Assembly: GCA_030068145.1 (NCBI GenBank)
Contig: JAPJBO010000021.1
Coordinates: 434,001-498,000 of the forward strand
Source: Diplonema papillatum
Taxonomy: Eukaryota > Euglenozoa > Diplonemea > Diplonemida > Diplonemidae
Direction of reading: 5' to 3'
Length of the DNA: 64,000 nucleotides
The notes under the pieces were generated by a model, which made no database searches, was not told where the DNA came from, and saw only the letters and a list, made by a program, of their open reading frames with translations. Made by a program: the position numbers and the translations under genes. Shown here piece after piece: positions 10,406 to 19,833 of this stretch; within the stretch, counting starts at the first letter, position 1, and each line of letters begins with the position of its first letter.

Positions 10406-12814
10406 CTCTGCTGAGGAAGAAAGCTGAGGTGGGAACTGCCTGGGTTTCTGCGCAGACCGGCGGTGTCCCGCTTCAGAAGCATGGCGAGCCCACGCTGGTC
10501 CCACTGCTATGCGCCTGCACAACTACATGCACTTTGCGTGTGGTGCACCCGCTATTCGGGCGTGACTCGGGCTCATCTTCGTTGTAGCCAGCCTCTGAGG
10601 CTGGACCCCAGCGTGTATATGACATGGAAAGACTGCCAATCGCCTGATCACGCGTCCTATCCTATCCGTACCAAGGACTCTTGAAGGGCATCGTGTTACT
10701 AAGATAGGATAGAAAAGGAATCTCAAGGGGCACGCAGAGACTTCTTAGGAGGGGTTCGCGCAGAAACAGAGTGGAGAGAGGTTCGCAAAGAAATACGCCC
10801 TGTGGTGTGGGTTTGCAAGCGTTTCGACGAACGGAGCGCGGGGGTGCAGAGAGCCCATTTCTGAACCCACACACGCCATTCGGCGCCTCGGAGACCACAA
10901 CACGTCGTGCAAGTTGCGGACCCCCCACAGCGACCCAGCAACAAGAAAAGCTTACGTTGTTAAAGACTCGGCTTCGCAAACGACGACACGCTCGGAGCAC
11001 TAACCAAACCCTCTCCGTGACCTCCCTCCAAGAGGGTCAGCCTGGGAACTTCAATCACGGGCCTCCCCGGGAGTTGAGCCCACTAATGGAATTAAGACAC
11101 TCTCCTTTGCCTGGCCTCCACCAGAGTGTTCCTCGACCGTCCGACGCTTCGACGACGCCTCCGAAGCCTTCGGAAGTTGGGGTCCCCGTACGTGCGCGTC
11201 GCTCCCCGTCTTCCCTACCTAATGGGGAAGGAGGGAGGGAGAAGCAAGGAAATTTGGTTCCAACACACACCTGCCAAACTACCTGCATAAGTATATCCGA
11301 AAACAAGCCGGAACGTCCCCCGGCTGTGTCAACATTGGCACCGTCACCACACGGAATGACCGGACCCACACGGAAAAACGAGCAGGTCGAGCACGCAAGG
11401 GGCGCCGATGCTCGATCCACGCACGTTTTGACAGCGCCCAACAGGTCTTCGCCCCCTGCCCCCTGCATCCTCCTTCCGTAGGGCAGCGTTGGAAAGTATG
11501 CTGAATCAACAGTGATATACGATTTCACTTTAAGCAGGATCTGGGGTGCGTAGGCGTAGCGTGCGACAACAGGAGGACGGAGCGGGCGTCCGACCGCGTG
11601 CGTGAGGACCGACCGTGCGGGCACCGGGAACCAACGAGAATCAGACGATGCGAACTTGTCTGACACGGTCCTTCACCTGCTTAAATACCGTGCGCCACGT
11701 CGTAGTTGTACACGTAACCGAACAACACAGCCGGGGCCTTTCTGAGAGCTGCGGCTTCGCTATTCAGCGTCGTTGCCCAGCTTTGTGCCCGAGGGCAGGA
11801 CGACTGGCTCGAAATGCCTTCGGCTGCCAACCAGAGAGCGCCTGTGAAGGAAATCTCACGGCTGTTGTCGTAAGTTGGACTCTCTCCCCGTTTTTCCTTT
11901 CCCACCCCAAGGTCAAGCGTCGTTTTCGTGCAAATAAGATCAGTCCACCGTATCCGTTGTTTTTTTCCGACCACCTCTGACCGCCCCCTCGGTCTTTCTT
12001 TACGAAAGCCTCGAGAGACTTTTGGACCAGCACTTGGGTTTCCAGCCCATTGAGTTCTGCACGGTGGGTCAGCCACAGAAGCTGAAGTTATAGAGGGTAC
12101 CGGTATACCCGATAGCAGGTGTGCTACAACCAGAAGGCGTCCAACTCAGGCAAACTCGAAAGTGCTACAATCAGAACGCGGGTCCAACTCGGGCACACCC
12201 GAAAAGCGGGTGTGTGACCCATTTTTGACTCTTTTTGAGGCTGGAATCCACCGTGTGTGTCACCTGACTTTTTCCCGAGTCTTCTGCGTGTGGCCGAGCC
12301 CTCGAGGTTGCCGATTTGGCGCAGGATCCAGAAGCACGTTGACAAACGATATATTCTGGGTTCAGGCCGTTAGTGCCCTCTGAAAAGAAAGAACAAACAC
12401 TATGAGGCGGCAGTACGTATAGCAGCATCGTTGGTTATCTGCTGCCTTGACCGGTTGAACCCGACTGCCAGTGCAAAAAAAGCTACAGAAACCGGGAGCT
12501 ATATCATTTGTGAAAAACACAATGTCCCCGTCCCAGTCTCGGCCGATACTCCGGTTCTTTCACCCGTTTTCACTTTTCTTCTTCTTCTTCTTCTCGTTGC
12601 GTTAGGGAGTCATTTGCATGCAAATGAGTACTACACTATACATTCCTTCAGCAGACAAGAAGACAAGACACGCTTCTTCCGAACAATCCATCGCCTTGCC
12701 GGTATCGAAGCTTCACCAGCTTCGACTGACACCAATTGCGCGAAAAACATCTGCACAATATCAGGGGATTATACGGGCTTAGTTTAGCGGTCTGAGAGAC
12801 CGGAACTCAAATTC
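10406..12814. other. Gap without recognised genes
   Basis: Open frames of about 200-236 codons exist on both strands around 10771-11666, but both are Pro/Ser/Arg-rich, overlap each other and match nothing I know. A CTT microsatellite occurs near 12577-12596 and a 42-bp imperfect duplication at 12121-12204. Confidence 0.45.
12121..12204. repeat. Imperfect 42-bp tandem duplication
   Basis: Two adjacent copies beginning GTGCTACAA.CAGAA (12121-12161 and 12162-12204) are diverged at about seven positions, plus a 2-bp indel. Confidence 0.8.
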
Positions 12815-12879
12815 TTCCGGTCTGGGGAAAAAAAAAAAAAAAACGGAGAAAACCATAAGGGAAGCACTTAAGTCGGGAA

Positions 12880-13072
12880 AATATTTATCGGAAACTGTTT
12901 CCGATAAATATTTTTTTTTGTTTCCGATAAATATTTTTTTTTGTTTCCGATAAATATTTTTTTGTTTCCGATAAATATTTTTTTGTTTCCGATAAATATT
13001 TTTTTGTTTCCGATAAATATTTTTTGTTTCCGATAAATATTTTTTTGTTTCCGATACATATTCTTGGTTTCC
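12880..13072. repeat. Left terminal array of the MULE
   Basis: About nine head-to-tail copies of a 20-22 bp unit built on TTTCCGATAAAT plus a T-run of varying length. The array is the inverted counterpart of 18527-18830. Confidence 0.92.
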
Positions 13073-14978
13073 GAGAAATGTTTGGGGTTCCGAATCGAGT
13101 TTCAAGGTACACTATAGCAGACAAGACGTCAATTGGTGTCGTTAGTCAATTGTCGTAAGCTCCGGGCCGTTTCAACACCATTTAGTGTCTCCCTGCTTCG
13201 TCCCTCCCGTCAGCTGCGGACGACTTTGTCTAGTGTCGGACAGAGCCCGAGCAAGGCAGACTCGCCTCGACATTGGCGCACTTGCAATCATGATAGGCAC
13301 ACGATGGTTACTTCTCTGCTACCAGCTCCTGCCGATTGTCACGCGTCACCTCGCGCAGTTTTGATTAGCCTCTGGGTTCGGCAAACGAACGTGAAAGAAG
13401 ACAGGCCAAAAGCCGCGGGTACATCGCCGGAAAGAACGTGGCAAAAAGGTGGCAATGATACCGCTGGAAGGAGGATGCGTCCGAGGAGAACGAGGGGCAT
13501 TGGCAACGCAACTCATTGGAATATCGCCCATTCCACGAAAAAATGACACAATTATTCCGTCTGAAAAGCAGCTCGTGCTGGGTCAAAAATTTGGAAACTT
13601 GGAACATGTTTTTTTGGTGGAAAGAGCTATCCCTGGCCATTATGGGCAAGCAATCAGCTCGCGTGGCGACCAAAATCTGGCGGATGGACAAAAGTTCGGT
13701 TTTTAGGGCTGTTTGAAAAAACTTGCAATTTAAAAACCCCGAAAAGGGTCTCAGACGGGAATCGAACCGTCGACCAGCAAGGTGACAGTAGTAGTAGTAT
13801 GTGTCATCCTAATCCGGGAACAAGTCAGGGAGAAGAACGGAGCAATCTTTAAACAAACGAGTGACATAAGGTGGCCGGTTGAGCGGCGCCAATCCGAGCG
13901 CACTCAGCAGCAGTGACGCGTCGGCAGTATTCGCACTTCGGGAGGTGACAAACAAAAAAAAGGCCGCTCGGCGATATTCGCTCAGTCAGTTTTTGAGTAA
14001 CCAGGGGTTATTCTAGGATTCTGGATTTTTGGTTTTGAGGGGTCCGGCTGTATTCGCCGGCCAAAGACTGGTTTTTTTGCATAAGCACAAGGCAGCCCCT
14101 CGAATGCAGTGTTGGTCTCTCAAGTTGCATGAGAACCCTTGGGGAGCCTGTTTTTCAGAATTATCCCCTGATGCGTTTTTACGTATATCCATGTGATTCC
14201 GACGTGTTCTGAAAGCTAAAACTTGGTAGACTCGTTTTTTCTTGAGGGGGCCGTTGGACCCCTTCGTTCGACCTTTCTAGAATAAACCCTGAGTAAGCAC
14301 TTCGTAAGAAATGCAGGGGCGAGGTCTGCATTTCCAGGTACGGGCAATTCACTTTATTTTGTTCCTTTTGTCTAACTAGGGAAGAAATGCGTAGTTTTGA
14401 AAGACACAATCTTCCTGTGCACGGAGTAAAAGTATAGTGAGGTCTTTTTCCAGTCACCCGATTCTGTTTACGTCATAGTCACGTCATGAACTGGCGAGAA
14501 GTTTGAGTTTTACTACCGAGAGAGCAAATTTGGATTCATTTTGGGTTCCTCGGAAAAAGCTCTCATTGCAGAATCACCCTCTTAAGACACTGAAAACCGG
14601 TAAGCGTCCTCTAAGAATCCCAACTGATCACGGACTGATCACCGAGTTCGGCCAAGAAATTGGCCGTGTAGCCTCGGTTACCAAACCAACTCGGCCAGTA
14701 CACAAAAGGCGCCCCAAGCTCGACCACAGCACGTAGCATGTGCAGGGCACACAACGCAAACGGCTATGACATTCTGGTGTCCCCTGAAAAGCGCTTATGG
14801 GTGGACAATTTCCGGTCTTCCATGCGTAGGAAGTGCGCATAGGAACTGGCAAAGGAGCGGGGACTTGCAGATACACACAACATGCTGCGTCCGAGGAACA
14901 AAGGTTGGTAGTGGAAGAGAACGGAATACAAAAAAATTTGAAATGGTGGGATACACGGGAAATTTCCCCTCAGTAAAT
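13073..14978. other. Non-coding left interior of the MULE
   Basis: Only short overlapping frames are visible. A sequence resembling a tRNA B box (GGTTCGATTCC, minus strand, near 13750-13765) is present without a matching tRNA fold. This stretch could once have held a second element-encoded gene. Confidence 0.4.
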
Positions 14979-17900
14979 TTACTTTGACGATGTCGATGAT
15001 GCTGATAGCGATGCTGTCTGTCTCGACCGTTTTCGAGCTGCCTTGGCAGCAGGCTTTGCCATTGTCTTCTTGGCAGCGGGTTTGGCCACAGCTTTCTGAG
15101 CAGCGGGCTTCGCCTTCTTCGGGATTGCTGACGAGCTTGACTTTGACGATGTCGATGATGCTGATAACGATGCTGTGTGTCTCGGCCGTTTCCGGGCTGC
15201 CTTGGCAGCAGGCTTTGCCGTTGACTTCTTGGCAGCGGGTTTGGCCATAGCCTTCTGAGCAGCGGGCTTCACCTTCTTCTGGATTGCTGACGAGCTTGAC
15301 TTTGACGATGTCGATGATGCTGATAACGATGCTGTGTGTCTCGACCGTTTCCGGGCTGCCTTGGCAGCAGGCTTTGCCGTTGACTTCTTGGCAGCGGGTT
15401 TGGCCATAGCCTTCTGAGCAGCGGGCGTCACCTTCTTCGGGATTGCTGACGAGCTTGACTTTGACGATGTCGATGATGCTGATAACGATGCTGTCTGTCT
15501 CGACCGTTTCCGAGCTGCCTTAGCAGCGGGCTTGGCCATAGCCCTCTGAGCAGCGGGCTTCGCCTGCTTCTGGATTGCCGACGACCTTGACTTTGACGAT
15601 GTCGATGATGCTGATAACGATGCTGACTGGCTCGACTGTTGCCGAGCTGCCTTAGCAGCGGGCTTGGCCTTTGCCTTCTTGGCGGCGGGCTTGGCCATAG
15701 CCTTCTTGGCAGCGGGCTTCGCCTGCTTCTGGATTGCCGACGAGCTTGACTTTGACGATGTCGATGATGCTGGTAGCGATGCTGTCTCAGCTGTTTGTTG
15801 TGTTTCCGAGTTCTCAGCTGTCTGTTGTGTTTCCGAGTCGTGGGCGCTATCGCTGTGGTCTTCGCTGGAGAAGTCGCTTCCGCGGTCGTTGTCAGCGTCG
15901 ATGGTGCCGCTTCTCTGCTCTGCCTTCGTTCTTGGGTGAAATCCATGCAAGATGGGGTGCTTGCACAATCTCTTCCCCTTAAAAAAGGCGCGGTGTCCCC
16001 ACCTCCCGCACCGCAGGCACTGCTGTGTGCCCTCGTCTGCCCCCTTCTTCCGCTTTTTGTCTTCCTTCTTAGGCCGGCCAACCGGTCGCGTGTCGCACAA
16101 GGGCGGCAGAAGTGCTTCCTCCGGCAAGTCGCGGATGACCGGCACCATTTCCGGTTGCGGCCCCACGCGATACATTTCCCGCAAAGTCTCCCAGGCCATC
16201 ACGTTGGGGACGAGATCTTTGACTGCAATATTTGCGGTGAGAGACACGGCAGCACACACATGCTTACAAGGCAGCAAGTCCAGAAGTGGCTTGCGGCATG
16301 TGCACGTCATGGTTTTCGTCGTCAGGTTAATAGTCGCGATGTGCACGACATCGTCTGCCTTGATCCCGGACGAAACCTCTGCGCACACGAGCTCCTCGTC
16401 GACCCTTCCAGGGATCGTCTGCAGTGTCCCACCTGCCTTGATTGAACGCATGATGGCGTTCGTGACAGAAGTGACGAAAGAACCTTCGGCGCCCCGCAGC
16501 TCTTGAGCACGTCTAGTCCACCACTCCGCCGATATCCGTCTCCATTCCCGAAAAAAGCAACATATTCCCAGCTCACGTGCCTCGAGGAGCTTTCCGTTCA
16601 GGGATTCCACTGCATTCGTCGTGTATTCACCCAAACGTGGTGACACCAGCTGCCGGTCAGCCCACGTCAGGCCTTCGCACTTTTTCACCACCTTCTTCAC
16701 AAACTCTTTACCGTATTCCTTACGAACATCCTCCCGGACTTCCTTGTACTGGGCGTCTGTCCGGGCTCCCGCGAGACGAAAGAGAATATCTGAAATAATT
16801 TCTTTCGACCCTGCCATCGACTCCAGGATATTCTTTGTCAGGTGCCGGAGGCATTTGACGAATCGGGGAGCGGCATCCTCGAAGACCTGTTCAACTAGAT
16901 TTTCTGTAAGCCCTTTCGAACGATCAGTCATAAACGTCCATGTGCTGAGGTCACCGTAGGAGGCCTTAATCATTGTCAGGAAATATTTCCATGACGCAGA
17001 ATTCTCAGAGCCAACAACTGCTACGCATAACGGGACAATGTTGCGATTGGCGTCCTTGCAGCAGGCCACTAAAGCTACGCCCCCGAACCCGCCGTGCATT
17101 GCGGTTCCATCCAAGAATATCTGCGGAAGAGCCCCGGCAAGAGCTCTCTTGGAACTGGCGAGAGCCAGAAACGCGCACTTGAAATGCACCGGTTCGCTGT
17201 CGTTGTCAGGGGGACCTGGTGTCACGTTCCAGACGGTATGCGGGTTTGCGTCCTCAATGGCACGCAAGAAACTCCTTACGAGCCCGTAATCGCGGGCAAA
17301 GTCGCCCATTTCGACCCTTTGCGCCTTGAGCTTCAGCCGTTGCACTGCGGAGTACGAAAGCGTAGTTTCGTGGTCAGTCTGCAGCGTTTTACGGGCAGAG
17401 GCTACCCCAGGAGAGGTTTGAAGAAGCGATGGGTGTTGCTTCCAAACGACCCCCGTTACCCCCCGCGTCAACCGCTTCTCCTCCGAAAGGCACGTGTGGG
17501 AGCCCACGCTGACAACCTTTACCTGGTTAGTGTCAGAATCTTTTTTGGCAACCACTGCCCAGCCGCACTCCTTGTCTCGACATGTCACCTTCCAATGACC
17601 ACGAGTTCCGTTCGAAAAAGCTTTTTTAAAAAACCTTCCCGTTCGGCTCGCGTGACTCAACAGAGCCTCCCTGCAATCTTCCCAATTGCGGAAGCACTCC
17701 TCCGCTTTCACGCCGCCCATGGTCACGTCGTCTGGTTCCGCTGCTGCGACCTGCTGCCCTGCCGCAGGAGGGGCTCCTCCCTCTGCCTGTGGTACGTCTG
17801 CGTGCATGTGCCCGGCAGCCGCATCTTCTGCTCGTGGCGCATTCTGATGTATTGTTTGCACCTGCCCAGCCGCTCCTTCTGCTCGTGGTGCGTCCTGTTG

Positions 17901-18461
17901 TTGTGCTGCTTGCACCTGCCCAACCGCTCCTTCTGCTCGTGGTGGGTTCCTTTGCCGTTGTACCTGCCGGGTTGCGGGTGCTCTTTGTGCTGGTCTTTGT
18001 TGTGCTGCTCGCACGTGCCCGGAGGCTGCGCCTTCTCGCGGTGCGTCAGGACGAGGGTTAGAAGGTGCGCCCGGATAGGCACCCGGATTGTAGTAGGACA
18101 CCGGGTTGTAGTAAGCCGGATAAACCGCGGGGTAGGAGTACGGGTTGTGCTGGTAGTGCTGCTGAGCATGCTGCGGAAGTTGCTGCTGGGGCGGGTGATA
18201 CTGTTGCTGATGCTGACTCTGAAACGGCTGCGGGTGCTGAAGATACTGCTGCGGGTGGTGCTGAAGATACTGCTGCGGGTGGTGCTGAAGATACTGCTGG
18301 TTTGGCTGGTGCTGAAGATACTGCTGCGGGTGGTGCTGAAGATACTGCTGGTTTGGCTGGTGCTGAAGATACTGCTGGTGTGGGTAATACTGTTGCTGGT
18401 GCGGAAGTTGCTGCTGGTGCTGAAACTGCTGCGGGTTCGGGTCGTCCTGTTGCCTGTCCAT
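14979..18461 (-). CDS. MULE transposase with AK-rich histone-H1-like tail
   Basis: A 1160-residue transposase read from the ATG at 18461; the frame is open further upstream, but only through terminal repeat sequence. The order is: a Gln/His-rich N-terminal region of short tandem repeats (residues about 5-110), an Ala/Pro-rich linker, a zinc-ribbon-like DNA-binding region around 'CRDKECGW' (about residues 290-330), the MULE DDE core with an FLDGTA aspartate near residue 451 and an MTDRSKGL aspartate near residue 513, and a SWIM zinc finger (CTC...CKHVC, about 718-740) followed by a CxxC-x3-GH knuckle. The last 260 or so residues are repeats of Lys/Ala/Pro-rich blocks alternating with Ser-rich blocks. 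The enzyme would cut and paste the element ends. No frameshift is seen. The third catalytic acid was not assigned. Confidence 0.85.
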   Translation of the reverse strand: MDRQQDDPNPQQFQHQQQLPHQQQYYPHQQYLQHQPNQQYLQHHPQQYLQHQPNQQYLQHHPQQYLQHHPQQYLQHPQPFQSQHQQQYHPPQQQLPQHAQQHYQHNPYSYPAVYPAYYNPVSYYNPGAYPGAPSNPRPDAPREGAASGHVRAAQQRPAQRAPATRQVQRQRNPPRAEGAVGQVQAAQQQDAPRAEGAAGQVQTIHQNAPRAEDAAAGHMHADVPQAEGGAPPAAGQQVAAAEPDDVTMGGVKAEECFRNWEDCREALLSHASRTGRFFKKAFSNGTRGHWKVTCRDKECGWAVVAKKDSDTNQVKVVSVGSHTCLSEEKRLTRGVTGVVWKQHPSLLQTSPGVASARKTLQTDHETTLSYSAVQRLKLKAQRVEMGDFARDYGLVRSFLRAIEDANPHTVWNVTPGPPDNDSEPVHFKCAFLALASSKRALAGALPQIFLDGTAMHGGFGGVALVACCKDANRNIVPLCVAVVGSENSASWKYFLTMIKASYGDLSTWTFMTDRSKGLTENLVEQVFEDAAPRFVKCLRHLTKNILESMAGSKEIISDILFRLAGARTDAQYKEVREDVRKEYGKEFVKKVVKKCEGLTWADRQLVSPRLGEYTTNAVESLNGKLLEARELGICCFFREWRRISAEWWTRRAQELRGAEGSFVTSVTNAIMRSIKAGGTLQTIPGRVDEELVCAEVSSGIKADDVVHIATINLTTKTMTCTCRKPLLDLLPCKHVCAAVSLTANIAVKDLVPNVMAWETLREMYRVGPQPEMVPVIRDLPEEALLPPLCDTRPVGRPKKEDKKRKKGADEGTQQCLRCGRWGHRAFFKGKRLCKHPILHGFHPRTKAEQRSGTIDADNDRGSDFSSEDHSDSAHDSETQQTAENSETQQTAETASLPASSTSSKSSSSAIQKQAKPAAKKAMAKPAAKKAKAKPAAKAARQQSSQSASLSASSTSSKSRSSAIQKQAKPAAQRAMAKPAAKAARKRSRQTASLSASSTSSKSSSSAIPKKVTPAAQKAMAKPAAKKSTAKPAAKAARKRSRHTASLSASSTSSKSSSSAIQKKVKPAAQKAMAKPAAKKSTAKPAAKAARKRPRHTASLSASSTSSKSSSSAIPKKAKPAAQKAVAKPAAKKTMAKPAAKAARKRSRQTASLSASSTSSK
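14985..15775. repeat. Tandem repeats of about 171 bp inside the transposase gene
   Basis: Four to five diverged copies of a coding repeat (57 codons, some shortened) encode alternating SASSTSSKS and KPAAKKAMAKPAAK-type blocks at the transposase C-terminus. Confidence 0.85.
18215..18420. repeat. 24-33 bp tandem repeats coding a Gln/His-rich segment
   Basis: Repeats of CTGAAGATACTGCTG followed by GGTTTGGCTGGTG or CGGGTGGTG encode a QYLQH-type repeat near the transposase N-terminus on the minus strand. Confidence 0.85.
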
Positions 18462-18526
18462 AGTTCGGAATTTCCTTCTTGTTCTTCGTCCTGTTGGTAT
18501 CGGAACCAAATCATATCTCGAAATTA

Positions 18527-18830
18527 TCGGAAACAAAAAAATATTTATCGGAAACAAAAAAATATTTATCGGAAACAAAAAATATTTATCGGAAACAAAA
18601 AAATATTTATCGGAAACAAAAAAATATTTATCGGAAACAAAAAAATATTTATCGGAAACAAAAAAATATTTATCGGAAACAAAAAAATATTTATCGGAAA
18701 CAAAAAAATATTTATCGGAAACAAAAAATATTTATCGGAAACAAAAAAAATATTTATCGGAAACAAAAAAAATTATTTATCGGAAACAAAAAATATTTAT
18801 CGGAAACAAAAAAATATTTATCGGAAACGT
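18527..18830. repeat. Right terminal array of the MULE
   Basis: About fourteen head-to-tail copies of a 20-22 bp unit, CGGAAACAAAAAAATATTTAT, differing mostly in A-run length. It is longer than its left counterpart and lies just upstream of the transposase start, so it probably also holds the promoter. Confidence 0.92.
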
Positions 18831-18945
18831 TCCCATAAATATTTTCCCCACTTAAGTGCTTCCGATATGGTTTTGTCTCAAAAAAAAAACCACATAGCGT
18901 TCGGGTTGGGGCTTACCGGGTGGGAGCGGTAACGGGAGGGCCAGT

Positions 18946-19833
18946 ATGCCACCAAAGAAGCTACAGCGTGTGGATCCAAAGAAGGAGGGGATTCCCCGGG
19001 ACATCGCAAGCATGTTCGGGCTCGCATCTCGGCAAACAGGACGGCAGACCAACGTCCCGAAAGAGGGGACAAACACGGAGTACGAGCGGTGGACAAAGGA
19101 GTCGTACTCAGAAGTTGAGAAGGCCAACTCCCTGCACGACTTTCTGCACGAAAATCACCCGACCTACTTCCTTTGCGATGTCGTGATAAACCGCGCAACT
19201 GAAGGTTTAGCAGGCTTTACCCGCGTGACACCCCAGACAGTCCAGGCCTATCATGCCGAAGTGGCCACGCCCTACGTTAACGGGCTAATCTCTGACCTTC
19301 GTTCGGGTTTGAAGAGCAACCTGGGTGTCATGGAGGGATTCAGCCTTTTTGACCTGAGTGGGCCTGTGGCTGGAAACCAACCTGAGGCGGTCAGACTTGT
19401 TGATATTCTTGTCGCCCATTACGGCGAGGAAAAGGTCCGACCAACCCAGGAAGGCAGATCCGCACGTTCTCCTCCCTTTCTCAATGCCCGCTTCATTGCA
19501 GATTTCAGGAATGAGGTTTTTCCCCGAGCCGACGACGAGCACAGATCTGTTCTCGAGGAGCTCAAAACTGTTGCAAACACACTGACTCGCTACAGCTATA
19601 CCGCAGCCCTAAAGCTGTTTCTCATGGATGTCACACTGACCTCTCTGTACCCGTGCACAAGCCTCCTCATGAACGCGGCCCTTTCGACACCTCTCGGAAC
19701 GGCATCGGTTGAAAGACTGTTCAGTTTGATGAAGCTGATCAAAACGAGGCAAAGGTGGCATACAGCATGCAGTTGCAGCAAAAAAAAAACACGCCCAGAC
19801 CGGAACTCAGGATTTTTTCGAAGCCCCGTATAA
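18946..19833 (+). CDS. hAT-type transposase fragment with C-terminal dimerisation domain
   Basis: A 295-residue ORF from an ATG. The first 100 residues are charged with no recognised finger. Residues about 180-275 match the hAT C-terminal dimerisation region, with the diagnostic stretch STPLGTASVERLFSLMKLIK near the end. The catalytic RNase-H core that normally lies between the N-terminus and this region is missing, so the protein is an internally deleted derivative and could not transpose by itself. The frame then runs straight into the presumed right inverted repeat (19794-19805). It could act as a repressor or be dead; the sequence does not decide. A related but non-overlapping N-terminal part exists at 1961-2689 in a different element. 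Confidence 0.6.
   Translation: MPPKKLQRVDPKKEGIPRDIASMFGLASRQTGRQTNVPKEGTNTEYERWTKESYSEVEKANSLHDFLHENHPTYFLCDVVINRATEGLAGFTRVTPQTVQAYHAEVATPYVNGLISDLRSGLKSNLGVMEGFSLFDLSGPVAGNQPEAVRLVDILVAHYGEEKVRPTQEGRSARSPPFLNARFIADFRNEVFPRADDEHRSVLEELKTVANTLTRYSYTAALKLFLMDVTLTSLYPCTSLLMNAALSTPLGTASVERLFSLMKLIKTRQRWHTACSCSKKKTRPDRNSGFFRSPV

Larger units (their letters stand above)
12844..18879 (-). mobile_element. MULE (Mutator-like) DNA transposon, apparently complete
   Basis: The termini are inverted copies sharing AAAACCATA..GGAAGCACTTAAGT.GGGAAAATATTTAT, followed by arrays of a roughly 21-bp unit, TTTCCGATAAATATTTTTT, facing inward from both ends (about 12880-13072 and 18527-18830). Each end abuts a run of A (12828-12843 and 18880-18889), which fits the 9-10 bp target duplication expected of Mutator elements. 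One long uninterrupted transposase is encoded on the minus strand. The left-hand 1.9 kb (13073-14978) has no identified gene. An intact ORF between matching termini suggests recent activity. Confidence 0.78.
12815..19805. mobile_element. hAT-derived element split by a MULE insertion
   Basis: The 12-bp sequence TTCCGGTCTGGG at 12815-12826 is found inverted at 19794-19805, just at the end of an hAT-type ORF. Directly inside the left copy is the A-run in which the MULE sits, and the hAT ORF begins 66 bp after the MULE. With the MULE removed this would be a compact element of under 1 kb with hAT-like short inverted repeats. I found no 8-bp target duplication, so the boundaries are provisional. 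Confidence 0.4.

Noticed and set aside
10771-11666. Frames of 236 and 203 codons on opposite strands
   Set aside because: They overlap each other, are Pro/Ser/Arg-rich and show no recognisable domain; neither can be preferred.
13740-13830. Possible minus-strand tRNA with B-box-like GGTTCGATTCC
   Set aside because: The T-stem does not pair properly, no A box or anticodon stem can be drawn, and the upstream part is a TAC microsatellite. At most this is a SINE trace.
17094-18932. 612-codon plus-strand frame antisense to the transposase
   Set aside because: It mirrors the transposase coding strand and the terminal repeat array; the minus-strand frame has the conserved MULE motifs.
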